NCBI GenBank assembly: GCA_031546845.1
Contig: JAVBJT010000026.1
Span: forward strand, 1-64,000
Direction of reading: 5' to 3'
Length of the DNA: 64,000 bases
DNA from: Azoarcus sp031546845
Lineage (GTDB): Bacteria > Pseudomonadota > Gammaproteobacteria > Burkholderiales > Rhodocyclaceae
In this document: one piece after another, positions 52,090 through 60,599 of the stretch
How the letters are laid out: the number at the start of each line of letters is the position of its first letter
Numbering within the stretch: position 1 is the stretch's first letter
Made by a program: the position numbers and the translations under genes
Notes under the pieces: model-generated
What the model was told of the DNA's origin: nothing
The model's input: only the letters and a program-made list of their open reading frames with translations
The model's database searches: none

Positions 52090-53001
52090 ATGTGGATCTC
52101 GGTGACGCTGCAAGCCGATGCCGCCAGGGCCGACGCGCTCTCCGACGCGTTGATGGAGGCCGGTGCGCTGTCGGTCAGCATTGAGGACGCGGACGCCGGC
52201 ACCGACGCGGAACGGCCCCAGTTCGGCGAACCGGGCCACCTGCCCACTGGCCTGTGGGACCACAGCCGCGTCATCGCGCTATTCAACGCCGGCACCGACC
52301 TCACCACGCTGCTCGCCACCGCCGCCCGCGCCGCCGGCCTTACCGCCGTGCCTCCCTTCACGACCGAGGACGTCGCCGAACAAAACTGGGTCGCGCTCAC
52401 GCAAAGCCAGTTCGACCCCATCCGTATCACCGACCGGCTCTGGATCGTGCCGTCCTGGCACGAAGCGCCGGATAGCGCCGCGATCAACATCGAACTCGAT
52501 CCCGGCATGGCCTTCGGCACCGGCTCGCACCCCACCACCCGGCTGTGCCTGGAATGGCTGTGCGATACGGTGCAACCGGGGCACAGCGTACTCGACTACG
52601 GCTGCGGCTCGGGCATCCTCGGTATTGCCGCCGCACGGCTCGGCGCGGGCGACGTGCTCGGCATCGACATCGACGACAACGCCATCGAGGCCGCCGCTGG
52701 CAATGCCGCGCGCAACGGCGTGGCGCTGCGACTGCAACACTCCGCCGTACCGCTACACGCCACCTTCGACCTCGTCGTCGCCAACATCCTCACCAACCCG
52801 CTGTGCGTACTGGCGCCGTCGATCGCGGCGCGCATCGCCCCCGGCGGACGGGTCGCGCTTTCCGGCGTGCTCGAAACACAGGCCGATCAGGTCATTGCCG
52901 CCTGGGCGCCGCTGCTATCGCTACGCGTGGGCGCCCGCGCGGATGGCTGGGCACGACTCGAAGGCTACAAAGGCCCTCACGAAAAACCTGCGGGGCCATG
53001 A
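52090..53001 (+). CDS. prmA: Ribosomal protein L11 methyltransferase
   Basis: 303-aa SAM methyltransferase that trimethylates L11. The substrate-recognition N-terminal domain (about 1-100) is followed by the Rossmann domain with DYGCGSGILGIAA (about 170-182), GIDIDDNAIEAA and VVANILTNPL (post-motif). ATG 52090 follows GAGGG. It overlaps the DUF3426 gene by 4 bp (ATGA). accC-prmA adjacency is typical. Confidence 0.96.
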   Translation: MWISVTLQADAARADALSDALMEAGALSVSIEDADAGTDAERPQFGEPGHLPTGLWDHSRVIALFNAGTDLTTLLATAARAAGLTAVPPFTTEDVAEQNWVALTQSQFDPIRITDRLWIVPSWHEAPDSAAINIELDPGMAFGTGSHPTTRLCLEWLCDTVQPGHSVLDYGCGSGILGIAAARLGAGDVLGIDIDDNAIEAAAGNAARNGVALRLQHSAVPLHATFDLVVANILTNPLCVLAPSIAARIAPGGRVALSGVLETQADQVIAAWAPLLSLRVGARADGWARLEGYKGPHEKPAGP

Positions 53002-54074
53002 TGCTGACCCGCTGCCCGGCCTGCCAGACAACCTTCCGGCTCCACCCCGAGCAGCTTCGCGCACGGCACGGTGAAGTGCGCTGCGGCCACTGCCTCAGCG
53101 CCTTCAACGCCCTGGAGCATCTGTTCGAAGACCCGCAGGCCCTTGCCAAACCCGCGCAGCAAACACCAGCCGCCCCCCCCACGCCCCTCCCCCACACAGA
53201 AATACCGCTTCCACCGGCATCGAGTGAACACAGTTCAATTGAATCGTTCGACTTCGACCTGTCGGACGACTCACAGCAACAGCCCGACAGCCATTGGCCT
53301 GCGGCAACGCGCCGCACCCGCGATGTAGTAGGCCGCGATACGCCGACTCACAACGTATCGCCGTATGACGCCCCCACCCATTTCCCTCCGTCCGATCCGC
53401 CAGCACGCTTCCCTGCCTTCGCGCGAGGAGAAGAAGCTCCGCCCACCGAGACGCCGGATATCTCCTCGGCAAGCACCTTTCCTCCAGCAACGCATGCCCC
53501 CCCACGCCCACCGCTGGTAGAGTTCGACCCCGTCATCGTCCCCGACGACGACGAACTGGAACGGCTGGATGCCACCTACGGCGCCCCCGCGCCCAGCCGT
53601 GGCCGTCGCATCGCGTGGGGGCTGGCCGTCATGCTGCTCACCTGCACCCTAGCGATTCAGGCGCTGTATCTGTTCCGCCAGGAAATCGCCCGCGAGCTCC
53701 CCGGGCTGCGCCCACTGCTGGTAAGCGCTTGTGCTCAAATCGGCTGCAGCCTGCCGCTGCCGCGCGACGCCGGCTTGATCGATATCCCCAATTCCGACCT
53801 GCAATCCGAGCCTGGTAAAGCCGGGCGCTACGTGCTCTACGCCACGGTCAGAAACCGTGCAAACTATCCGCAAACCTGGCCGCATCTGGAACTCACGCTG
53901 ACCGACACGAGCGACACACCCATCGCCCGCCGCGTACTGGACCCACAAGACTGGGTTACGCCGGAAAAATTGGCGACCGGCTTTCCCGCCCGCGGCGACA
54001 CCGCTGTCCGCCTCGCTTTCGATGCCCCCGACCTGACACCGACCAGTTATCGCCTCTACGTTTTCTATCCCTGA
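52998..54074 (+). CDS. MJ0042-type zinc finger and DUF3426 membrane protein
   Basis: 358-aa single-pass membrane protein. The N-terminus has a zinc-ribbon with C6, C9, C29 and C32 (CPACQ, CGHC). About 165 residues rich in Pro, Ser and acidic residues follow, then one transmembrane helix (about 203-225) and a C-terminal DUF3426 domain with WPHLELTLTD and RLAFDAPD. Function unknown; the family often follows prmA in betaproteobacteria. ATG 52998 overlaps the prmA stop. Confidence 0.88.
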   Translation: MMLTRCPACQTTFRLHPEQLRARHGEVRCGHCLSAFNALEHLFEDPQALAKPAQQTPAAPPTPLPHTEIPLPPASSEHSSIESFDFDLSDDSQQQPDSHWPAATRRTRDVVGRDTPTHNVSPYDAPTHFPPSDPPARFPAFARGEEAPPTETPDISSASTFPPATHAPPRPPLVEFDPVIVPDDDELERLDATYGAPAPSRGRRIAWGLAVMLLTCTLAIQALYLFRQEIARELPGLRPLLVSACAQIGCSLPLPRDAGLIDIPNSDLQSEPGKAGRYVLYATVRNRANYPQTWPHLELTLTDTSDTPIARRVLDPQDWVTPEKLATGFPARGDTAVRLAFDAPDLTPTSYRLYVFYP

Positions 54075-54119
54075 AACCGGGCGCCCCCTCCCGATCAACA
54101 CCCGGCCCACGCATAAAAA

Positions 54120-54512
54120 ATGCCCCTCGATACCACCCCGCCGCCCACACATCCAGACAAAGGAAAAAAAGGGCTGCGGCGCATCTGGAACGCCTTCCAC
54201 TACTCGCTTGCCGGCCTGGGCGCCGCCTTCCGCCACGAAAGCGCTTTTCGCCAGGAATGCCTGCTCGCCGCGATCCTGATTCCGCTGGCCTGCTTCGCGC
54301 CCACCAATGGAAGCGGCAAAGCCTTGCTCATCGGCAGCGTCATGCTCGTACTGATCGTGGAGTTGGTGAATTCCGCCATCGAAGCGGTGGTCGACCGGAT
54401 ATCGCTGGAACGTCACCCCTTGGCGAAACGCGCCAAGGACATCGGCAGCGCAGCCGTACTGGTCGCACTGCTGAACCTCGCCGCGATCTGGGCGCTGGTG
54501 CTATTCGGTTAG
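54120..54512 (+). CDS. dgkA: Diacylglycerol kinase
   Basis: 130-aa trimeric membrane kinase that recycles diacylglycerol to phosphatidic acid. Visible are the amphipathic N-terminal helix (WNAFHYSLAGLGAAFRHESAFRQE) and the catalytic helix VELVNSAIEAVVDR, with three hydrophobic helices and KRAKDIGSAAVL. The first 20 residues are a polar Pro/Thr/Lys extension. ATG 54120 is 45 bp after the DUF3426 stop. Confidence 0.96.
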   Translation: MPLDTTPPPTHPDKGKKGLRRIWNAFHYSLAGLGAAFRHESAFRQECLLAAILIPLACFAPTNGSGKALLIGSVMLVLIVELVNSAIEAVVDRISLERHPLAKRAKDIGSAAVLVALLNLAAIWALVLFG

Positions 54513-54582
54513 CGCGGTGCCATACACGCCGAAATCAAGGCTGAACTGGGCCAATACAAGCTCACCCTACCCCCGGCAGCAA

Positions 54583-55554
54583 TCAATCGACGTAAGGGCT
54601 GATGGCCTTCGGGCTTGATTTAACAGTCCAATTCAATCCAGCAAGAACACCGCCCCCGATACACTTCAGCTCCTCCGCTTTATCAACAGCCTTATAAAGA
54701 TAAAACGGCATTCTGATTAAAATACGCAATGCATCCCGTACCTTCCACCAGAGCGGCACATAAGCGCGCCGATAAAGCCATATCGCATTACGGTAAAAGA
54801 AATAATGCCTTCTTGACGAATGAATATTCAGATATCGATTAAAAAAGGGCACTTTTACCGAACTTTCGCCAATTCGATGAGCCATGCGCGCGACAGAAAC
54901 GCCCACACACGTGTAGCCCTTGGCTCTTGCCCGCCAACCCCACTCAATGTCGACATAGTCGATGAACAAACTCTCGTCCATCAAACCGATTTCTTCCAAA
55001 GCCTTTGCCGGAAGCAAAATCCCGGAGCTGATAAGATAATCGGCATAAACATGAGAGGCATCCGGGGCCGGCATCTGACGCAAAATCCGCCACCCCGCCA
55101 AGCGCATAAACGGTAAATTATTGCCTGTTTTTATATCGACGCAAGAAGGCCCCAGGCCCGCAATTCTGACCGGCGCTTCGTGTTCGGCGTGATTCTCTTC
55201 CCGCAATATTTTTTCTTCGGCGGCAAGTAGCATTCCTATCATGTCCGGCGCCGGCAAGCTGTCATGGTCGTACAATGCAACGTGGCTCGCACCGCCCGCC
55301 AACGCCCGGCGAATCCCAATGTTTTGCGCTGCGGCAACCCCGAGGTTTGCACCATTCAAAATAAGCCCGGTGCGTGGGCCGCACAATGTCTTTAGCCATG
55401 CGCAAGCCGTGACATCCGAGCCATTATCGACCAGCAGTACATGCTCGACTTGCGGCACAAGCACAGCAATCAGATTGCTCAAGTCTTCACGATTTGGGTT
55501 AAAGCAAACGACGACAGCGTGAACACGGGCAGAAGAAGCTTGAATATGCTCCAT
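54583..55554 (-). CDS. Family 2 glycosyltransferase (rhamnosyltransferase-like)
   Basis: 323-aa GT-A-fold transferase predicted to add a sugar, perhaps rhamnose, in O-antigen or exopolysaccharide assembly. Visible are VVVCFNPNREDL at the start, LVDNGSD, NLGVAAAQNIGI, the DxD-type YDHDS near residue 100, and SLFIDYVDIEWGWRAR. The coding sequence is visibly richer in A/T than its neighbours, with many A/T third positions, suggesting horizontal acquisition. ATG 55554 with weak GGTAA upstream. It is convergent with dgkA. Confidence 0.86.
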   Translation of the reverse strand: MEHIQASSARVHAVVVCFNPNREDLSNLIAVLVPQVEHVLLVDNGSDVTACAWLKTLCGPRTGLILNGANLGVAAAQNIGIRRALAGGASHVALYDHDSLPAPDMIGMLLAAEEKILREENHAEHEAPVRIAGLGPSCVDIKTGNNLPFMRLAGWRILRQMPAPDASHVYADYLISSGILLPAKALEEIGLMDESLFIDYVDIEWGWRARAKGYTCVGVSVARMAHRIGESSVKVPFFNRYLNIHSSRRHYFFYRNAIWLYRRAYVPLWWKVRDALRILIRMPFYLYKAVDKAEELKCIGGGVLAGLNWTVKSSPKAISPYVD

Positions 55555-55604
55555 TTACCAAGCGTCTCTTAGAGCAATTGAAATATTGATTTCACGAAAA
55601 CCCT

Positions 55605-55624
55605 TCAACCTCATATAAGGTTGA
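55605..55624 (-). terminator. Hairpin between glycine-zipper gene and glycosyltransferase
   Basis: TCAACCT-N6-AGGTTGA forms a perfect 7-bp stem; on the minus strand it is followed by AGGGTTTTC. It could end the upstream PfkB/glycine-zipper transcript or act as an operator ahead of the glycosyltransferase. The surrounding 55555-55773 holds no gene. Confidence 0.35.
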
Positions 55625-55773
55625 CTATCCGCTCTAGCCTTTTCGATGAGCAATACAGCACTCCGTTGCACGAGGCGAGGCAGTTCAGCGGATTGCCTTG
55701 AGCGTAATCTGTCGATGGTGGAAACAACACGTCATCGTAACGCCACCGCGGCAATACCAAACGACATTCCCGG

Positions 55774-56244
55774 TTATCGCGCGATTCGCGTCACGCCCGC
55801 ATCGCGCAAGACACGCACACGCTCGCCAGCGGTAAAACGCTCACCTTCGTCTTCCTGTATCACAGCCAGATATTGCTCATTATCGAGCCGCACCGTGATT
55901 TCAAGGCCCGGTTTGCGCGTCACCCCTTCTTCAATCGCCGATCCTGCAATACCGCCGACAACCACGCCAACCACCGCGCCAATCGCCGACTCGCGATGGC
56001 CGCCGATCGAACTGCCGGCAATACCACCAATCGCCGCGCCGGATAACGCACCAATCGGCGTTTTGGTGCCCTCGATCTGCACCGGCCGCACCGATTCCAC
56101 CGTGGCGAACTGCACTATCATGGCCCGCTTGGCCTCGTCGCGGGAGTAAGTTCCGCCCCCCTGCCCCGCAGCGCAACCCAGCAAGACGAACGCGGCAAAC
56201 GCCGCACTTAGTACGGTACGCGCCTTGGATGAGTTCTTCACCAT
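55774..56244 (-). CDS. Glycine-zipper outer-membrane lipoprotein (SlyB-like)
   Basis: 156-aa predicted lipoprotein with lipobox LLGC (C24). A glycine-zipper 2TM segment (about 65-105) is marked by repeated GxxxG in IGGIAGSSIGG and VVGGIAGSAI. The C-terminal beta-like region ends in GERVRVLRDAGVTRI. It resembles SlyB/17-kDa surface antigen proteins that stabilise the outer membrane. ATG 56244 lies within the last codons of the PfkB kinase (7-bp overlap), with GGGGAAA upstream. Confidence 0.87.
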   Translation of the reverse strand: MVKNSSKARTVLSAAFAAFVLLGCAAGQGGGTYSRDEAKRAMIVQFATVESVRPVQIEGTKTPIGALSGAAIGGIAGSSIGGHRESAIGAVVGVVVGGIAGSAIEEGVTRKPGLEITVRLDNEQYLAVIQEDEGERFTAGERVRVLRDAGVTRIAR

Positions 56245-57188
56245 GGCATTTCCCCAAAAGCCGAACGATAGCGCTCGGCGATATCGTCCTTCGAAGGACA
56301 GTGATTCTGCCCGCCTCGATGGGCAATCTTAATCGACCCCATGACAGCGGCAAGCCGGCCGCTACGCACCCAATCCCAACCGCTGGCCAAACCGTAAAGC
56401 AGCCCCGCGCGATAAGCATCGCCGCAACCCGTTGGGTCAACTGTGCTTTCAGCCAATACCGCGGGAATTTCCAGCCGTGTATCCGCGCGGAGAATATGCG
56501 ACCCCTGTGCGCCCAAAGTCACCACCAACGTTCCACTTTTGGTAGCGGCAGCAAGTTGCTCAAGCGAACAATCGGTTTTTTCGCTCATGAGGCGAGCCTC
56601 ATAATCGTTAACCGTGCAGCTATGGGCCTGCTTCAGGCAATGCAGCAAGTCGTCGCCAGAGAAAATAGGTAGCGCCTGACCCGGATCGAAAACAAAGGGG
56701 ACACCGGCCGCGGCAAACTCTTCAACGTGCGCGAGCATGCCATCCCGGCTATCGGGCGCGACAATACCGAAATTCACACCGCTAACATCAGCCGCCTGCC
56801 CGACGCGGCTCAGATGCGAATGCATCATCGCGCCGGGATGGAAGGCAGTGATCTGATTGTCGTCCAGATCCGTGGTGATAAAAGCCTGGGCGGTATACGT
56901 GCCGGGTACGTGCCGGACAAAGTCCTGGCGCAAGCCAAGCGCATCCAGCCGGGCACGGTAGTCGCCAGCATCGTCACCAACGGTAGCAACGATCAGCGGA
57001 TCGGCCCCGAGCAAACTGAGGTTGTAAGCGATGTTGCCGGCACACCCACCAAACTCGCGCCGCAAATCGGGCACGAGGAAGGACACATTCAGAATATGGA
57101 TTTGCTCGGGCAGGATGTGGTTTTTGAATCGATCATGAAAAACCATGATCGAGTCATAAGCAACCGAACCGCAGACGAAAATAGACAT
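56238..57188 (-). CDS. PfkB-family carbohydrate/nucleoside kinase
   Basis: 316-aa ribokinase-fold kinase. Visible are FVCGSVAYDSI, the di-glycine hinge GGCAGNIAYNLSLLGA, VNDYEARL, and the ATP/anion-hole motif DPTGCGDAYRAG with the catalytic aspartate. The substrate could be adenosine, ribose or another sugar; the asparagine-rich nucleoside site is not diagnostic by eye. ATG 57188 gives the family N-terminus; no ribosome-binding site is obvious. Its end overlaps the glycine-zipper gene by 7 bp. Confidence 0.88.
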   Translation of the reverse strand: MSIFVCGSVAYDSIMVFHDRFKNHILPEQIHILNVSFLVPDLRREFGGCAGNIAYNLSLLGADPLIVATVGDDAGDYRARLDALGLRQDFVRHVPGTYTAQAFITTDLDDNQITAFHPGAMMHSHLSRVGQAADVSGVNFGIVAPDSRDGMLAHVEEFAAAGVPFVFDPGQALPIFSGDDLLHCLKQAHSCTVNDYEARLMSEKTDCSLEQLAAATKSGTLVVTLGAQGSHILRADTRLEIPAVLAESTVDPTGCGDAYRAGLLYGLASGWDWVRSGRLAAVMGSIKIAHRGGQNHCPSKDDIAERYRSAFGEMPW

Positions 57189-57263
57189 GACAGATACACG
57201 CACGAACGCAATGGCGCATTATAGGCGCATCCCCCGTGTTCGCGCCGCCCCGGCAGAAAGCGG

Positions 57264-57680
57264 CTAAGTGGATAAAGCCGTGCGCAGCCGCACCGCCATG
57301 TCCTCCAAAGCCTCGCGCGGGGGATTTTTTACCGGCCATGCGAGATCCATACCGTCACCCACCCAGCGCGGCAAGACATGGATGTGGAAATGGAACACCG
57401 TCTGCGCGCCAGCCTTTTCATTGGCCTGGAACAGCGTCACACCCTCACAACCGAATGCTGTTTTGGCCGCTTGCGCCATACGCGTGGCGGTACGAAACAC
57501 CGCCCCGGCAAGATCGGCATCGAGCGTGTAAATGTTCTCCCGGTGCGGCTTCACGAGCACCAGCATGTGCCCCGGATTGACCGACTGGATATCCATGATC
57601 GCTAAGGTCAGATCGTCCTCGTACACCTTCGATGCGGGCAATTCACCCCGCACGATGCGGCAAAAAACGCAGTTATCCAT
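57264..57680 (-). CDS. HIT-family nucleotide hydrolase
   Basis: 138-aa histidine-triad protein that hydrolyses nucleotide phosphoramidates or dinucleoside polyphosphates. The zinc-like CVFCRIVRGELP start and the triad HFHIHVLPRW are clear. ATG 57680 has AAGGAG 5 bp upstream; upstream in-frame starts add a basic, non-homologous piece. It lies about 60 bp downstream of apaH, which acts on similar nucleotides. Confidence 0.92.
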   Translation of the reverse strand: MDNCVFCRIVRGELPASKVYEDDLTLAIMDIQSVNPGHMLVLVKPHRENIYTLDADLAGAVFRTATRMAQAAKTAFGCEGVTLFQANEKAGAQTVFHFHIHVLPRWVGDGMDLAWPVKNPPREALEDMAVRLRTALST

Positions 57681-57740
57681 TTTTCTCCTTATGTGCTTTT
57701 TTACCCACTCCTGCCGCAATGCCCCACCGGCATCCCAGGC

Positions 57741-58538
57741 TCAAACCTTCGCCTGAAACACCTCACCATCGTCGAGGCGTAGCGCGGTTAAATCCCCTCC
57801 CCAAACGCAGCCGGAATCGAGGGCGATCACGCCATCGCCACGATAAAACCCCAGCGCCGACCAATGTCCACAAACGATCGTGTGCGTATGCGATAAACGC
57901 CCCGGCACGCGAAACCACGGCATTGTGCCCAGCGGCGTCTGATCCGGCGACCCCTTGGCGTGCAAAACCATACGTCCATCCAAGGTGCAAAAACGCAAGC
58001 GCGTCAGAGCGTTGACGATCACCCGCATGCGATCCCACCCAGAGAGCTCATCCGACCAGCTCTCCGGACGATTGCCGGCCAGGTGATGCAAAAAGACGCC
58101 CGCCTCCGGCCCCGTCAGTGCGGCACCCACCTCGCCAGCCAAAGCCAGCGCCTGCGTAATCGACCATCCGGGTAACAGACCGGCATGAAGCAAGGCGTAA
58201 TCGCCCTCGACATGCATCAACGGTCTCTGTGCCAGCCAACCGAGCAGTTCTTCACGGTCGGGCGCGGCCAGTATCTGCGACAAAGTATCGCCCTTACCTT
58301 GCCGTGCAACGCCCGCGGCCAGCATCAGCAGATAAAGATCATGATTGCCGAGCACAACTGTCGCGGCATCCCCCAAATCACGCAAAAAACGCAGCGCCTG
58401 CAAAGACGCAGGCCCACGATTGACGATGTCGCCGACCACCCACAACCGGTCGACAGCGGGATCGAATGCGCACAGATCGAGGATGCGAAGCAGCGCCGAC
58501 TGGCAGCCTTGAATATCGCCGACAGCGTAAATAGCCAT
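57741..58538 (-). CDS. apaH: Symmetrical bis(5'-nucleosyl)-tetraphosphatase
   Basis: 265-aa metallophosphatase cleaving Ap4A to two ADP. Metal-binding motifs are GDIQGC, GDIVNRGP and GNHDLYLLML, followed by the family-specific HAGLLPGWSI and DSGCVWGGDLTAL. ATG 58538. It lies 33 bp after the WbpM-like gene on the same strand, an uncommon neighbour. Confidence 0.97.
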   Translation of the reverse strand: MAIYAVGDIQGCQSALLRILDLCAFDPAVDRLWVVGDIVNRGPASLQALRFLRDLGDAATVVLGNHDLYLLMLAAGVARQGKGDTLSQILAAPDREELLGWLAQRPLMHVEGDYALLHAGLLPGWSITQALALAGEVGAALTGPEAGVFLHHLAGNRPESWSDELSGWDRMRVIVNALTRLRFCTLDGRMVLHAKGSPDQTPLGTMPWFRVPGRLSHTHTIVCGHWSALGFYRGDGVIALDSGCVWGGDLTALRLDDGEVFQAKV

Positions 58539-58571
58539 TAAGCTCAGCGCCTTCCGAATGCCGTCAAGCGC

Positions 58572-60446
58572 TCAAGCCCGCTTCGCCGCGCCACCATCGA
58601 CGACCGTCAGCAAAGGGCGGCGCAGCAGCGGCTGGTATTCCTCGATCCATTGCGCCAATGCGGTTTTCACCTCGTCGTCGGACAGCAAGCGAGACTGCAC
58701 CAGCCAAGGCAATACCGTTTCGAGGAAATTCGATGGCACTTTGCGCGCCTTCGCCACCCGCAGCTTGGGATGCGGCGTTTTCCGCGTATGCTCTTCGTCG
58801 GCCAGCAGTTCTTCGTACAGCTTTTCGCCGGGACGCAGGCCGGTGTATTCGATCCGTATATCGTCCTCGGTATAGCCCGACAATCGAATCATATTGCGCG
58901 CCAGATCGACGATGCGAACGGGTTCGCCCATCTCCATGACGAAAATCTCCCCGCCCTCGCCCATCGTCGCCGCTTGCAACACCAATTGCACCGCTTCGTC
59001 GACCGACATGAAATAGCGGGTAATTTCCGGATGTGTGACCGTCACCGGGCCGCCGCGAGCGATCTGTTCCTGAAACAGCGGGATAACGCTACCAGTGCTG
59101 CCAAGCACATTGCCAAAGCGCACCATTTCAAACTGCGTCCGGCTCACACCGCCATGCATGGCCTGACAGATCATTTCCGCAAGGCGCTTGGTCGCCCCCA
59201 TGACATTGGTCGGATTCACCGCCTTGTCGGTCGAAATCAGAATGAAGCGTTCGATTTCGAACTCACACGCCACGCTGCTGAGAATGTAGGTACCCAGCAC
59301 GTTGTTGCGCACCGCCTGCCACGCATTGTCGACTTCCAGCATCGGCACATGCTTGTACGCAGCAGCGTGGAACACGATGTGCGGGCCATGCTGCCGAAAT
59401 ATCTCGCGCAAACGCTCGCGGTCTTTCACATCGCCCAAAATCGGCACAACAGCCAAGCCCGGGCGGTGCTGCCGGCACCACTGCTCGATCGAATACAGCG
59501 CGAACTCGCTTTGCTCCAGCAAAACCAGCTTGGCCGGTTGAAAGCGCGCTAGTTGCTGACATAGTTCGGAACCGATCGACCCCCCCGCTCCGGTCACAAC
59601 CACAACCTTGTCCTTGAGCAACGCCTGTACATGCGGCGTATCGATCCAGACCGGATCGCGCCCGAGCAAATCGCCGATTTCCACGCGGCGGACATGGGAT
59701 ACCGTGACCAGCCCCGCCATCACATCTTCCACCCGCGGCACCGTCAGCGTTTCGACCCCTGCCTGCATTGCAAGCTGCGTCGCCACCCTGCGCGCCTCCT
59801 CGGACGCGGAGGGAATGGCGAGAATCGCATGCTTGGCATGGTGATTTTTTGCCACCTCGGCCAAAGCGCTCATCGGCCCAAGCACACGGCATCCGCCGAT
59901 ATCCCGTCCCCATTTGCCACGGTCGTCATCGAGCAGGCCAACTACCCGCCAGGCGTCGCTCTGGCTCAGTTCCCTGACCAGCATTGCCGCTGTCCGGCCA
60001 GCACCGACGACAACGACCGGCCGCCCCGCATCCATCTGATTGCCATGCAAATGGCCTTCTTTCCATAAGCGGTATATCACCCGCCCACCGCCCATGAGCA
60101 TGATGAGGGACATCGGATAGAGCGCGAACACAGACCGCGGCACCGCCGGCTCTGGGTGAAACATGACCACAAACACAGCAAGCGCGAGCACCGAGCCCCC
60201 GATTGCACGAAGCAGCCGTTTCAGATCGGGCAGACTGGCGAACACCCACAAGCCACGATACAGACCGGCCCAGCGGCACAACAGCGCATGAAACGGCAAC
60301 AGCCAAAGCGCGCCCAGCCAAAACGTCACGGCATATTCCGGCTGCCAGGTGAAGTTGAAGCGGAGCAGAAATCCACCCATCCAAGCGATGAGGGCGCATG
60401 CGAGATCGAAAACGAATACCAGGGCAGAACGATTGATCGCTATCAT
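58572..60446 (-). CDS. Membrane-anchored UDP-sugar 4,6-dehydratase (WbpM/CapD family)
   Basis: 624-aa nucleotide-sugar dehydratase. Four N-terminal transmembrane helices precede a CoA-binding-like Rossmann segment (VVVGAGRTAAML), then a catalytic SDR domain with VTGAGGSIGSEL (about 282-293) and STDKAVNPTNVMGATKR (about 402-418). In this SDR group the usual catalytic Tyr is replaced by Met, as seen here. By family it converts UDP-GlcNAc to the 4-keto-6-deoxy sugar. ATG 60446 has CGGA upstream; ATG 60464 and the frame start 60473 are alternatives. Neighbours point to QuiNAc- or FucNAc-type synthesis. Confidence 0.93.
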   Translation of the reverse strand: MIAINRSALVFVFDLACALIAWMGGFLLRFNFTWQPEYAVTFWLGALWLLPFHALLCRWAGLYRGLWVFASLPDLKRLLRAIGGSVLALAVFVVMFHPEPAVPRSVFALYPMSLIMLMGGGRVIYRLWKEGHLHGNQMDAGRPVVVVGAGRTAAMLVRELSQSDAWRVVGLLDDDRGKWGRDIGGCRVLGPMSALAEVAKNHHAKHAILAIPSASEEARRVATQLAMQAGVETLTVPRVEDVMAGLVTVSHVRRVEIGDLLGRDPVWIDTPHVQALLKDKVVVVTGAGGSIGSELCQQLARFQPAKLVLLEQSEFALYSIEQWCRQHRPGLAVVPILGDVKDRERLREIFRQHGPHIVFHAAAYKHVPMLEVDNAWQAVRNNVLGTYILSSVACEFEIERFILISTDKAVNPTNVMGATKRLAEMICQAMHGGVSRTQFEMVRFGNVLGSTGSVIPLFQEQIARGGPVTVTHPEITRYFMSVDEAVQLVLQAATMGEGGEIFVMEMGEPVRIVDLARNMIRLSGYTEDDIRIEYTGLRPGEKLYEELLADEEHTRKTPHPKLRVAKARKVPSNFLETVLPWLVQSRLLSDDEVKTALAQWIEEYQPLLRRPLLTVVDGGAAKRA

Positions 60447-60599
60447 CAAGAATCCGCAATGCATGCGCTGCAACCAGAAGGGAGCGCGTTTGGACGGGCT
60501 GGGAGCTCCGTTTTTTTCATCCCTGCACTCCGTTTATTTTCAGTCGGTACTTGGCCGGTCGTGCTTAACGATCGTCTGCTCAATGTCATCGCTCGCACA

